Assembly (NCBI RefSeq): GCF_001761485.1
Contig: NC_090774.1
Span: 3,844,001 to 3,908,000 of the forward strand
Source: Yarrowia lipolytica
Lineage: Eukaryota > Ascomycota > Dipodascomycetes > Dipodascales
DNA: 64,000 bases
Direction of reading: 5' to 3'
The notes under the pieces were generated by a model. That model was given only the letters and a program-made list of their open reading frames with translations, searched no databases and had not been told where the DNA came from. Positions 21,623-32,669 of this stretch are shown here, one piece after another; position 1 is the stretch's first letter, and every line of letters starts with the position of its first letter. The position numbers and the translations under genes are program-made.

Positions 21623-22756
21623 ATGCGTCAGGGCCTATACGCCTTGGGTTCCAATGGCCATGGCCAGCTAGGAAATGGACACATGGACGACACGGCCGAA
21701 GTACATACTGTGGTCGGACCACAGGGGCTGATTACAGAGCGACCCATAGCTCTCGAGTTTGGCGGGACTCACTCCATTCTCCTGATGCAGTCCGACCCCG
21801 AAGCATACTACGTCACTGGTTCTAACGACATGGGCCAGTTTGGAGACACTCAAACGCGCAGATGCCAGGAGTTCATTCGCATGGCCACGCCAGGCCACAC
21901 CTGGAAACGGGCTGCCGCAGGGTGGACGTTTTCTCTGCTCGTAGATGAGCAGGACCATGTTTACTCATGTGGCCACTCCAACTTTGGAGGACTAGGACGA
22001 GGACAGGCAACCCCTACCAGCCGCAAGCTGGGCCGAATCGAAGGTCTGCCTGATAAATCTATTTCAGCCATGAGCTGCTGCTTGGAGCATGTCGTGGTAC
22101 TGTACGACGATGGAGAGGTCTGGGGATGGGGAGGGGCACGCAAGGGCCAACTGGGACTCCTGAACGGGCCAGTGCGATGCCTGTGGATCCCCCGAAAGCT
22201 CGACCTGGGAGCCTGTGCTCCTTCTACCCCCACAGACGTCCATTGTGGCCGGGAGTTCACAGTAGTGTCTAGTCGAAACACAGGCCACTTCGCCGTTCTG
22301 GGGACCGACAAGCACGGAATTCATACACTGTCGTGCGAACGAGACACATACGATCAACTGCACGCAAAGCACCTGTCAATGGGCTACTTATCGGTGGGAA
22401 CTACATGGACCTCGATACACTTTCTGTTGCCCAACGCCCGCATCTTGTCGTTGGGAAGCAACAGAAACTGCCAACACGCTCCCCGCGAATTCAACTGCGA
22501 ATCTGCACCCGAGAAGGGAGATCGGAAGATCCTTCAAATGGTTCCGGGATCAGAACACGTTGTCGTCGAGGTGGAGGCCTGCTCCACGAAACAAATTCTA
22601 GCATGGGGATGGGCCGAACACGGCAACTGTGGCATCGTTGATCATACCACTGAAAACATGAGCATTGAAGAGCCCAACGAGATTCTCGAGTGTGATCCCG
22701 GAACCCGTCTGACTCTTTATGCGGGGACAGCATCTACCTGGTTGCATTCTTGTTAG
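21623..22756 (+). CDS. ATS1: Ats1/Kti13, RCC1-repeat protein of the Elongator/diphthamide pathway
   Basis: From the ATG at 21623 the protein has 377 residues and is built of RCC1-type beta-propeller repeats. These include YALGSNGHGQLGNG at the start, YYVTGSNDMGQFGD, VYSCGHSNFGGLGRG, VWGWGGARKGQLGL and LAWGWAEHGNCG near the end. Single-domain RCC1 proteins of this size in yeasts are Ats1/Kti13. Ats1/Kti13 partners with Dph3/Kti11 and supports Elongator-dependent tRNA wobble-uridine modification and diphthamide synthesis; it was first found as an alpha-tubulin suppressor. The frame extends 20 codons upstream with no ATG, so MRQGLYALGSN is taken as the start, matching the family. Yeast Ats1 is somewhat shorter (333 residues as I recall). 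Another RCC1 protein cannot be fully excluded. Confidence 0.8.
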   Translation: MRQGLYALGSNGHGQLGNGHMDDTAEVHTVVGPQGLITERPIALEFGGTHSILLMQSDPEAYYVTGSNDMGQFGDTQTRRCQEFIRMATPGHTWKRAAAGWTFSLLVDEQDHVYSCGHSNFGGLGRGQATPTSRKLGRIEGLPDKSISAMSCCLEHVVVLYDDGEVWGWGGARKGQLGLLNGPVRCLWIPRKLDLGACAPSTPTDVHCGREFTVVSSRNTGHFAVLGTDKHGIHTLSCERDTYDQLHAKHLSMGYLSVGTTWTSIHFLLPNARILSLGSNRNCQHAPREFNCESAPEKGDRKILQMVPGSEHVVVEVEACSTKQILAWGWAEHGNCGIVDHTTENMSIEEPNEILECDPGTRLTLYAGTASTWLHSC

Positions 22757-23737
22757 ATATGAGATGCCTTTAAAACGACGGACATTGGGGCTTCTGATAA
22801 AAGCTCCCGCTGGAACCTGTCTTCACTAATAAAACATTTATTTATTAATGGTTATTATTATTAATGGAATAGTAGGGTGGAAATGAGTTTTGCGGGGAGC
22901 CGTAACCAAGGAGCGGATACGTAGCTGCTTGTGGTTTATACGGTTCACAGTAAAGCACCCCATACCAGGTTTGTACTGTACGAGAACCATAGGGACCATG
23001 TAATGTGTCAGTCAATACAAACTCTTTTACAAGTACTGTACTTGTACTCTGAGTCTCCGTGTCACTGGAATATTACATACAGTACTATAAGTAGTAGGAG
23101 GTGTCGAGCTGTCTGATGCACTCATCAGGACAAGAACATGTCTTTCACCACCCATGGTCGTGTAATTCTATAAAGGGACTCCTATGTGAGGAATTTAGCC
23201 CGATCTTCTTATTTAAACAACAACAGAAAGGAACAGGTCCTTTGAAGCTAAATAATATGTATCGCCGGGCACATTAATCTGGGGCCGTAGTATCACGAAC
23301 AAATCAGTTGAAATCAGTGTTCGATTCTCACGGTCCCATTCAACCATATATATTGACACCTCCAAGATGGATCGCCAAGACCACCAAGAAACCGGCCAAT
23401 AACCAATATCTTTGTGAGCCTGGTAACCCAGCTAGCTGGACGAAGTTATCGCCAATGATACTGGTTGTGTGTGTATGAGGAGAAAACTTCCTGTTCAGCG
23501 TGTTTATGTACTGGGTTACGAACTCTAATTTTCGAAGGTGAGTCCCAGCACAGTTTTTCTCCCTCAGAACTTGATTACATCAGCCAACCCTAAAGAGAAC
23601 CTCCCAGAAACTTCTCACGGCTTGCTTTAAAGATGCACATGCAGGTGATATGCAAGACTTGGACATCCTTGCTTTTGCACGAAACGCCTTAAATCCAACC
23701 ACCGTTTCCATCATTGGACCATCATTAAAACACCAAA
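22757..23737. other. Intergenic region, ATS1 to OPI10
   Basis: This 0.98-kb stretch is AT-rich. At 23281-23336 a tRNA-like fragment was noticed (complementary ends and a B-box-like TTCGATTC), but it is too short and its T-stem does not pair. No gene is supported. Confidence 0.45.
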
Positions 23738-24361
23738 ATGTCCATGTTCGGAGTGATTTGCGCTGGCAGGGAGGCACAGACTGATTTCCAGCAAGTCGAC
23801 AACAACAAGTACGGCATCCAGATCCAGAATGGAGGCACAGTGAATCACATTGTGGTCTTCCTGCTCCCTGGAGCTACTCTAGACCCTACTGTCGCAGCAT
23901 CAGTATACTTCCAGCTTCCTGGAACCGATTTCCAGCTTCTAGGAGCACTATCCAGCAGCAAGCCTTCAGCGATTTTCAAATTGAAAAACACAGGATCTCT
24001 TGTTAATGATACACTCGATCCGGATGAGATGGTTGATGAGGGAGCGCCACAGGAACAGGTTCCCATCAGCATAGGTATCAGCATAGAGCCAATCAACACC
24101 GTGGAACAGCAATTGGCAGCGCTCAAGGCTAGCAGAGACTCCAACAGTGCTCTGGTGAGCGCATCGGCAGTAAAACCCACAGTACAGAATTCTCAACAGA
24201 CTGCGGTGCTGGCCAACAAGATCATTCAAAACGCATACAACTACTTGTCTGGATTCACCGTCAACAACAACATGGTGTCCATGAACCATTTCAACGACTG
24301 GTGGAGCAAGTTCAAGTCAAAGATGGCAAACAACCCCAGCTTCTTGGACAATCTAGACTAG
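23738..24361 (+). CDS. OPI10: Opi10/Hikeshi-family protein
   Basis: This 207-residue protein matches the Opi10/Hikeshi family. MFGVICAGR is at the start, followed by a beta-rich domain with NHIVVFLLPG and AASVYFQLPG. The C-terminal helical part has AYNYLSGF and WWSKFKSKM. Hikeshi is the nuclear import receptor for Hsp70 during heat stress in animals. In yeast, loss of Opi10 causes inositol overproduction. Translation could start at the ATG at 23738 or two codons later (MSM); both are in frame. The gene is convergent with the next gene, with only 71 bases between stop codons. Confidence 0.92.
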   Translation: MSMFGVICAGREAQTDFQQVDNNKYGIQIQNGGTVNHIVVFLLPGATLDPTVAASVYFQLPGTDFQLLGALSSSKPSAIFKLKNTGSLVNDTLDPDEMVDEGAPQEQVPISIGISIEPINTVEQQLAALKASRDSNSALVSASAVKPTVQNSQQTAVLANKIIQNAYNYLSGFTVNNNMVSMNHFNDWWSKFKSKMANNPSFLDNLD

Positions 24362-24432
24362 ACAGACTAACCCATTGCTTGTAGATTAATGCAATTATAA
24401 ATATACACAGAGATTAACATCCGTATGGAGAC

Positions 24433-25269
24433 TCATATGGTCTGACCAAGTAATGCATTGAGTTGCCGCTCCACGCTTTCAGGTTCCGCCTTGGATAGGA
24501 TGCGTTTCAGCTCATCCAGACTCTTGCCTGAAGGATCACGCTCTACCAATGCCACAATATGACTTACCAATGACCTCAATCTACTCATTTCATCCAACAG
24601 AGCACTTCTTCTTACCGGCAGATTGGGGTGGATGGACTCTTGAGGGTGCTCCAGGAACTGTGCTGTACATGACAACTCCTTAAGAGCTTGTGCACGATGC
24701 AGGGTGGTATTGTAAGTATCGCACGCAAGGCTAAGCCGTTTGAATGTCTCGATGTAACGTGTTTTGACCGAGTCTGATAATCTCGACACGCTCGACGCGT
24801 CGCGCTCTGTGGGTAAAAGAGGCACTATATCGAAGAGCTTTTCAACGGGCAGAGACTGGATTTCTCCGAGAATGTCACGATTGCCTTTGTCTTCGTTGTC
24901 CTCTTCCAACCCTGCGTTGTTAGACCGCTTCTCGCTGACCAGTTGCACGTATGGGTCAAGTGGGTATCTATCCAGAACGTCTTCATCATCCAAACTGGCA
25001 ATGTACTCGGTGAGAATGTTTTCGCACTTTGTCGACACGTAATGAATGCCCTGCTTGTTGAGTACCTGTTGGTTGTGTTCTCTGACTGCTGCGTTCACAT
25101 TCTCCACCATTTTCTCGACACCTCGCAGTATGCCTGCTCTCTTCGCCTTGGTGAGTTCTGGGTCATTATCGATGATGTTGACGATAGCCTTTCTGCCCTT
25201 TGGCCCGAGAGTCAGCGGCGTCGACAGAATTTGGACTTGCTGGTTGATAAACGGCCGTATCTCTGACAT
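24433..25269 (-). CDS. Putative inner-kinetochore subunit, Fta4/Nkp1-like
   Basis: This 278-residue, mostly helical protein has an ATG at 25269. Its N terminus, INQQVQILSTPL, followed by a helix and a 'VNAAVREHNQQV...GIHYVSTKCENIL' segment, resembles the Fta4 (fission yeast Sim4 complex)/Nkp1 (budding yeast CTF19 complex) family. Members there usually begin with 'FL..QIR.LS.PL'. Those proteins are small coiled-coil subunits of the constitutive centromere network. The C-terminal half is predicted helical with charged residues and no other motif. The match is by eye from one block and the family is poorly conserved, so other coiled-coil proteins are possible. It is transcribed toward OPI10 and tandem with LTP1. 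Confidence 0.45.
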   Translation of the reverse strand: MSEIRPFINQQVQILSTPLTLGPKGRKAIVNIIDNDPELTKAKRAGILRGVEKMVENVNAAVREHNQQVLNKQGIHYVSTKCENILTEYIASLDDEDVLDRYPLDPYVQLVSEKRSNNAGLEEDNEDKGNRDILGEIQSLPVEKLFDIVPLLPTERDASSVSRLSDSVKTRYIETFKRLSLACDTYNTTLHRAQALKELSCTAQFLEHPQESIHPNLPVRRSALLDEMSRLRSLVSHIVALVERDPSGKSLDELKRILSKAEPESVERQLNALLGQTI

Positions 25270-25671
25270 TGTGTTCTGGTGTGTCTAGTCCAAGCCGCGA
25301 TGTTGGTTTCATGCAATGGCGTGCAGCGAAGTTTGATCTGAGAACAGAAACGCAGTCATAATTACTACGAGTATGAGTGTAGTACTTACTGTAGTGGTAC
25401 AAGTGGGCTGTTATGCAATCAAGAGGGGTAATATATTATATATTACAAGTTCAAAAATTCTGATGAACAAGAGGTTTCACTTCTAAAATGAATTTGATTT
25501 ACTCAACAACTGCATCCCCCCCTACTTCTCTGGTCACATGACTACACACTAATTTACGCCGCAAGCTGAACCACCTCAGCTAGCTACAGTAAGTAAGATG
25601 ATAAGGGTGAAAGTGAGACTGAGACAAACCTCCATTCTAATTTCTTTATATCCAACCACCTAATTGCACCT
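25270..25671. other. Intergenic region, FTA4-like gene to LTP1
   Basis: These 402 bases hold the promoter of the FTA4-like gene and the LTP1 3' end. They contain an AT-rich TATATTA palindrome around 25431-25444. No gene is seen. Confidence 0.4.
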
Positions 25672-26142
25672 CTATTTTTCGTCAAGACGCTTCAGGAACA
25701 CCTCAGAAAAGTGGGTCAGCTGCTCATAGGCTCGCTGGAACCCAGACTTTCCGCCGTAGTAAGGATCATCCACAATTTCAGGGAAAGACATGTCCTCTCG
25801 GTGGGCACCAATTAGCGACACAACAGCCTTGGAGTCCTTGGGCTTGAGTCGGTTGATGTTGGCCAGATTCGAGTTGTCCATGGCAAAAATGTAGTCGAAG
25901 GTGTAGAAGTCGCTCTCAGACAGAGCCCGGCCCTCGTGTTTGATGGGCACGTTGTTTCGGTTGCACACCTCCAGGGTTCTGGTGTCGGGGTGGTCACCAA
26001 TATGGAAACCTGAGGTTCCACAGGAATCGATGATATTGAACTGGTCCGCCTTGCCGTTTCGTTTGGCGGTCTCTCGGAAGACGGCCTCGGCCATTGGTGA
26101 TCGGCAAATGTTTCCCAGGCAGACGAAAAGAACGTTGGTCAT
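25672..26142 (-). CDS. LTP1: Low-molecular-weight protein tyrosine phosphatase Ltp1
   Basis: From the ATG at 26142 the protein has 156 residues, the normal family size. The catalytic P-loop VCLGNICRSPMAEAVF is at residues 7-22 with nucleophile Cys8 and Arg14. The general-acid loop DDPYYGG is at residues 125-131 with Asp126. These enzymes hydrolyse phosphotyrosine (and some acyl phosphates) through a cysteinyl-phosphate intermediate in the cytosol. All catalytic residues are present. The open frame extends 15 codons upstream, but the conserved family start is MTNVLFVCLGN. The gene is divergent from SLS1 and the two share a 450-bp promoter region. Confidence 0.95.
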   Translation of the reverse strand: MTNVLFVCLGNICRSPMAEAVFRETAKRNGKADQFNIIDSCGTSGFHIGDHPDTRTLEVCNRNNVPIKHEGRALSESDFYTFDYIFAMDNSNLANINRLKPKDSKAVVSLIGAHREDMSFPEIVDDPYYGGKSGFQRAYEQLTHFSEVFLKRLDEK

Positions 26143-27873
<1,731 letters not shown>

Positions 27874-27997
27874 GATGCGTCTCAGCTATGATATTATAAA
27901 TAATGATAATGATAATGATTGTATGAAATTTGGGTATGTGACAATGCTTAAAGTATGGTATCAGGCGGCGTAGGGGTGAACTTATAGGGCAATGAGC

Positions 27998-28174
27998 CTA
28001 GCGCGGAAGAGTGCAATGTTTCTGTACCACTTTGATCTCACCACCAGTGGATTTTGGCTGTTTCTTGCCCTTTTTCGTCTTCTTGAAGTTCACATGAAAG
28101 TGAGTCTTGCTGATCTTTCTGAGCACGAAGTTTCTGTAGATGCAAAAGGGAGGCTCACCAACGGGAATGTTCAT
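27998..28174 (-). CDS. Small basic hypothetical protein
   Basis: A 58-codon frame starts at an ATG at 28174 in good context (CACAATGA). The protein has an aromatic N-terminal third and a central Lys-rich run (FKKTKKGKKQPK), then a Cys/His-containing tail. Its codons (AAG, ATC, TTC, AAC and GAG) look like those of the neighbouring genes, which supports real coding. I do not recognise the family. Size and basicity would fit a ribosome-associated or mitochondrial small protein, but that is a guess. It lies convergent with SLS1 and tandem, downstream of the SET-MYND gene. Confidence 0.4.
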   Translation of the reverse strand: MNIPVGEPPFCIYRNFVLRKISKTHFHVNFKKTKKGKKQPKSTGGEIKVVQKHCTLPR

Positions 28175-28466
28175 TGTGCTGTGGTTCAAATTCGAAAAGA
28201 GTAGTGTACAGAATTGAAGATAACTGTGGCAAAATCGTTTGTATATATAATTTATTTTCCATGTTTATGGAATAGCAATATATATGGCACGTTACAATGG
28301 ATCTATCAACGGCATAGACTACAACGAGTTAATGGTGTGTACTGTACCTCAATATGAGACCGTTGACGTCAATATCCAAAGCAGCATATAACACCTACAT
28401 TATGCAGCCTCGCTTCATATAAATCATTTATTAATATACATCTGGGTACTTGGTCAGCACCAGAGA

Positions 28467-30434
28467 TTATGCATTCGTCATTGCCTCTTTGCATTTCTCT
28501 CTAGCCATTGCGTCAAAAGAAGAGGCGTCTCCACGGATGAGCAACTCCATCTCATCGTTGAAGTTCATCACATTCCACACAGCCGAAGGGAACTTCATCT
28601 TAACTGAGCTCTGGGGGCCCAACAGCAGGTATATGGACTTGAACTGAGCTCCATACTTTTGCTGCGCGTCTGCATCAAACCAGTTGATACCGCCAGCTGC
28701 TGCCTGGCGTTTCAAGTCAACCAGGAAACATTGGTTCTGCATTGTCAAATGGCCAAATGCAACTCGCAGAGAAGCTCTCTTGTCCACAGCATCCTCAATT
28801 TCAGCCAGACACTTGCTGCCATAGTCGTACACCAGCATGAGAGCTGCGTAAGTGGATGCAGTTGATGTCAGGGGAACGCCAGCAGCCCCAGGAGGATGGG
28901 CATCAGCAGGTCGAGGAGCAGGCTCAGTCAACATCTGAGTTACGACGGCACGCGAAAGGGCATCAGATACCATCTCAAAGAGAGGCCATGTGACATGTAA
29001 ATAATTGTAGAGCTTCTGGGCGTACCCATTGGCGCCCAAGGGCATAGTTTCGCGGGTTCGTTTCTGAAAGAAACCAATGATGGGTAGAAAGATAGATGGG
29101 GCCCCCTGAAAGGCAACAAGCAGAAGAGCCATGGTGTCCTGGAACAGTCTGTGGTTGGTAGAAACCATGTCCATCGACATGATGTAAGTAAGCAGTCGAA
29201 GAGGGAGCCATTCCTCGCCATACGTCTCGTCCTTACGCATAGGTGCCAGTCCGCCCGCACTGGGAATCAGGTCACCCGGAACGTCCTCGTACGGGCTGAG
29301 GAGATGACGCCTGACCTTCTGCAAGACTTCTCTGGCCTCATACTCAAACTTTCGACACTCGTGGTACGAGAAATGCAATCTCTGGAAACAGTACTGGCAC
29401 TTTTGTTGTGTTTCCCATCCTCCTCCGTACTCGTCGCTCTTCAAAGGGCCCACTGGGAGCCTGCAAGCATGACACGAGAAGCTTCCGTCAACGTCGTATA
29501 CCTTGCACTTGTAGCAGTCACAATCGAACGGAAGCGTGTCTATGGTGTTGATCTTATGCAGGGGGTCTGAGTACATTGTGTAGTTGAGGGTGATTTCTGT
29601 GGAGTAAGCGCTGGTGTCACTTTCAACCTCCACACAGAGATGTTTACCCTCGTCTGAATCACGCAGATACATGACAGCTGTAGGAGCACACGAGTGGTTG
29701 ATAAAGGCCAGATCTGCGTCAAACACGGCGACATGAGGTTGAGCTCCAACAGTGCCGACATAAAGTGTATGGTTCTTCAGTGCCATGATCATATGTCTCA
29801 ACTGGTCTTTGTTCAGTCCACTTGCCTCGATCCAAGGTGCGCTGTTCAGAAGTGATTCGGGAATAGCAATTTCCATATTGTCACTGAAACATTTGTACAG
29901 CTGTCCAGCAATCTCGTCCGCCATGGAGTTCAAAACTTCACGCGTAGGGGACTTGTAGTTACCTTCAGTGTGCATCTGAAATATCCGTGTTCGAAGATCT
30001 GTATCTTGAGCCATGGCAAAAGCTGTACGCACAATAAGCGCCAAACTCACGCCAGGCAACAATGGAGTGGTCCAGTTGCTGAAGATCTTGCACTCGTACT
30101 TGTGATGCTCTGTCCAGTCCGACTTCTGACACTCTGCACGACAGTACATCGCCAGACCACATCCTCCACACCGTAGCAAGCGAGCCACGCCCTGATGAGA
30201 CCGCTTGCTCTTGACAGCAAAGCAGTGAAAACACACAGCCGGTGAAGGAGAGCCCTCTCCAGTTCCCTCAGGACACCAGTCCCTGGGCACCATCACTGTA
30301 GGCGTTCCATAGAAGACGTTTTGATTCGTGCTGCCCTGGAACTGGAACACGCCAAACTGTGCCTCAGGATCCTTGTCGTCGGGGCTTTTGTTGAGAAAGG
30401 CCCTCTGGCCAATGATGCAGTCTTTGCTGAGCAT
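28467..30434 (-). CDS. SET and MYND domain (SMYD-type) lysine methyltransferase
   Basis: This 655-residue protein has a MYND zinc finger at residues 68-115 (Cys68, Cys71, Cys89, Cys92, Cys98, Cys102, a His and Cys115) inserted within a split SET domain. The SET hallmark NHSC is at 246-249. The substrate-side tyrosine is in ITLNYT (about 281-286), and a post-SET-like cysteine set (CDCYKC) is at 305-310. A further Cys-x-x-Cys pair is near 321-324, and a helical C-terminal region of about 300 residues completes it. SMYD proteins transfer methyl groups from S-adenosylmethionine to lysines of histones or other proteins. The usual GxG of the SET N-terminal strand is not obvious, so activity is not certain. 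Fungal relatives include Set5/Set6-type proteins; which of these is orthologous is unclear. Confidence 0.8.
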   Translation of the reverse strand: MLSKDCIIGQRAFLNKSPDDKDPEAQFGVFQFQGSTNQNVFYGTPTVMVPRDWCPEGTGEGSPSPAVCFHCFAVKSKRSHQGVARLLRCGGCGLAMYCRAECQKSDWTEHHKYECKIFSNWTTPLLPGVSLALIVRTAFAMAQDTDLRTRIFQMHTEGNYKSPTREVLNSMADEIAGQLYKCFSDNMEIAIPESLLNSAPWIEASGLNKDQLRHMIMALKNHTLYVGTVGAQPHVAVFDADLAFINHSCAPTAVMYLRDSDEGKHLCVEVESDTSAYSTEITLNYTMYSDPLHKINTIDTLPFDCDCYKCKVYDVDGSFSCHACRLPVGPLKSDEYGGGWETQQKCQYCFQRLHFSYHECRKFEYEAREVLQKVRRHLLSPYEDVPGDLIPSAGGLAPMRKDETYGEEWLPLRLLTYIMSMDMVSTNHRLFQDTMALLLVAFQGAPSIFLPIIGFFQKRTRETMPLGANGYAQKLYNYLHVTWPLFEMVSDALSRAVVTQMLTEPAPRPADAHPPGAAGVPLTSTASTYAALMLVYDYGSKCLAEIEDAVDKRASLRVAFGHLTMQNQCFLVDLKRQAAAGGINWFDADAQQKYGAQFKSIYLLLGPQSSVKMKFPSAVWNVMNFNDEMELLIRGDASSFDAMAREKCKEAMTNA

Positions 30435-30930
30435 TCGTTGGAGATGTTGAAACTTCCTGTGCGGGTCTGCAGCATGCTACCTCGAAGTATTGTAAAATAC
30501 TTAGTAAGACGATACTACAAGTAAGCGGAAGGAGATGATAGGTGTCAAGGTGGCATCCTCCTGTTTCCAGGGTTATGGATTTTGAACTCGATTGAATATA
30601 TATCTTCTCCTCTCAGTATTGCCAAAAATCGAGAATTGTCATTGATATTTTTTTCAACATCACGTGATAATACATTACTTGTATTGATAATTGCTTAATC
30701 AGCATTTCTGTAATTCAAGCATAGACCGTATACCAGGACGAAAAAGACTGCCAAGGAACACACGCCGACCACTTCTCGTCACGCTGCTCTCAAACTACAA
30801 GTAGTCTGTTGAGACAAATGTCCCGTAGTCCCGCCGCTCCAGAACCCACGTTCCTTCCGGAGGTCCATTATTTAAAACTCAAATAGTTGCCCCACATCAT
30901 TTCACCTCAACATCTACTAATTACACAACA
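30435..30930. other. Intergenic region between divergent SET-MYND gene and HNT2
   Basis: This shared promoter is of 496 bases. A palindromic ATCACGTGAT is at about 30659-30668, an E-box-like site midway between the genes. No gene is seen. Confidence 0.45.
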
Positions 30931-31848
30931 ATGGCTTCTGTTATCAAGTTCGGCACTTTCCCCGTGACCAAGCAGGTGAGTATGAGACAGAGATGGAGGA
31001 ATTGACATGCCCAATACGGTTTTTGAACTAACCCCAGGTTTTCTATGTGAGTACCACCCTGTGCCAGTGAGAGCACCCAACCGCCTTATCCAGGTGGTGT
31101 CTACAAAGGAATCTACACTCTCCATATGAGAGAAATTGCCATGTGCAAGACATACAAATGTGTACCAGCTTCTTCCGACATTCTGATTACGCCTACATCA
31201 CGACTTCTGACCATTCCACTGGACCTTACTTGGTTGTAACCACTTGGCTGTAACCACTTGGCTATAACCATGGCTAAGTATATACCGAAACAGTACTCAA
31301 ATTGTTGATACGACTGGTCTATACCACAATCCCGCTACAGCGCTTCATCGACGGCGCACTCCCCTCCCCTCCCCCACAGTCTGCTAACACAGAAAACCCC
31401 CTTCACCTTCGCTTTTGTCAACCTCATGCCCATTGTTCCTGGCCATGTGCTTGTTTCCCCTCTGCGAGTTGTTGACCGAGTCTCTGACTTGACCGAGGAG
31501 GAGGCCTCCGACTTCTTCCTCACTGTCAAGAAGGTCGCTGCTGTTATCGAGAAGGAGTACCCCTCTCAGTCTCTGAACATTGCCATCCAGGACGGTCCTC
31601 TGGCCGGCCAGACCATCCCCCACGTCCACTGCCACGTTATCCCCCGTGTTGCCAACGACCTCGAGTCTGTCGATGCCATCTACCGAAAGATGGACGCCAA
31701 GGAGTACGACCAGGAGGAGGGCTTCGCCGCAGCCAAGAAGCTGTACGACCGAAACGCCTTTGCTGGTGGTATCGACGCTGGTACTCCTCCTCGAACCGCC
31801 GAGGACATGGAGGCTGAGGCTCAGAAGCTCGCCAAGAACTTCGAGTAG
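30931..31848 (+). CDS. HNT2: Hnt2/Fhit-type dinucleoside triphosphate hydrolase, two introns and a 9-nt micro-exon
   Basis: Exon 1 is 30931-30975, exon 2 only 31038-31046 (GTTTTCTAT) and exon 3 31393-31848, for 169 residues. The introns are 62 bp and 346 bp, both with GTGAGT donors and CTAAC-type acceptors (CTAACCCCAG and CTAACACAG). The micro-exon encodes Val-Phe-Tyr and joins KQ to KTPFTFAFVN. This rebuilds the Fhit N-terminal strand, which in human Fhit reads VVFLKTELSFALVN. The HIT motif HVHCHV is at residues 95-100 with the three histidines; His97 or His99 would be the nucleophile region of the HxHxH triad. The enzyme cleaves Ap3A to AMP and ADP. All exons keep the frame, and skipping the micro-exon would delete exactly three residues. 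Intron 2 contains a 14-bp triple repeat. Confidence 0.93.
31228..31269 (+). repeat. Three tandem copies of a 14-bp unit in HNT2 intron 2
   Basis: Unit ACTTGGYTRTAACC is repeated three times at 31228-31241, 31242-31255 and 31256-31269, with one or two differences. A partial fourth (ATGGCTAA) follows. Each copy contains TAACC, which resembles the branch-site core. Confidence 0.75.
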
Positions 31849-32312
31849 GTAATATGATATGAGTGACTGATATTTTTGTTGTTGTTGATGTTATTTCTAT
31901 GAGTTATTACTGACACAGTATCAAATCTCGAGCCTAGAGGTTCCAGACTGGCGATATCTGCCGAATTACTGTTACAAATAGAATATTAATGTGTCGAAAT
32001 GATTGTCGTATGAGCCCTCCTAGAGCACGATCAAGTACCATGCGTTCGTGTACACGAGTATGGGTTTATACTCTCAAAAGCCTCCAAGAATAGATGCTAA
32101 TACCGCCCAGCTGGGTATTCTTACTTCAATCCCCAGCCAAAGTAAATGCATCCACCAGTAGTCATTGACCGCGCCATATTACGATACACACGGTAGATCA
32201 CACCCTTCACCTCATCTTAACCTACATCTGACTTCCACTCTGCCCATCATGCAATTCATAAATCCATTCTCTTTAGTATGTACACGTGTCCTCCAGTCCT
32301 TCACCTCTTGTT
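31849..32312. other. Intergenic region between convergent HNT2 and FYV4
   Basis: These 464 bases between two 3' ends are AT-rich, with a TTG repeat just after the HNT2 stop (about 31873-31888). No gene is seen. Confidence 0.45.
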
Positions 32313-32669
32313 TTAGTTCTGACCAGCCTTGAACAGAGCCTGGACCAGGTTTCGCTTTCGCTCGCCTCCCCAGGTCTTCTTGCCTCGGGGGATCTCTCGA
32401 ATCTTCTCGCCGTTCTTGTATCGGTAGAGCTGTGTCATGATGTATCGACGGTCCCGGGCCTCGATGCCCTTCTCCTTAAGATCGCTGGAGGTGGAGTTCT
32501 TGAGCTCGTCCCAGGTCTCAAACTTTTCAGCCAGCTTGACGGTGTCTCGACCAATCTTCTTGAGGAAGTCTTCGGACGATTCAAAAGAGACCTTGGCGAA
32601 GGCTGCGTGAGATGTGCTGAAGCATCGCACAGCGGCGGGGTACTGAGCCTTGGCAACCACTCTGAGCAT
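32313..32669 (-). CDS. FYV4: Mitochondrial small-subunit ribosomal protein mS41 (Fyv4, IGR motif)
   Basis: This 118-residue protein has a basic, Ser/Ala-rich mitochondrial presequence (about 1-25). The IGR-motif domain follows: DFLKKIGRDT (about 34-43), FETWDELKN and then GIEARDRRYIMTQLYRYKNG. The domain is a SAM-like helical fold found in Fyv4 of yeast, now named mS41, in the small subunit of the mitochondrial ribosome. The C-terminal Lys/Arg-rich tail (RGKKTWGGERKR) fits RNA binding. The ATG at 32669 is the first in frame and gives the presequence. It is convergent with HNT2. Confidence 0.87.
   Translation of the reverse strand: MLRVVAKAQYPAAVRCFSTSHAAFAKVSFESSEDFLKKIGRDTVKLAEKFETWDELKNSTSSDLKEKGIEARDRRYIMTQLYRYKNGEKIREIPRGKKTWGGERKRNLVQALFKAGQN

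Noticed and set aside
23281-23336. tRNA-like fragment with complementary 7-base ends and a TTCGATTC box
   Set aside because: Only about 57 bases long, the T-stem pairs at two of five positions and no anticodon arm can be drawn. At most a relic.
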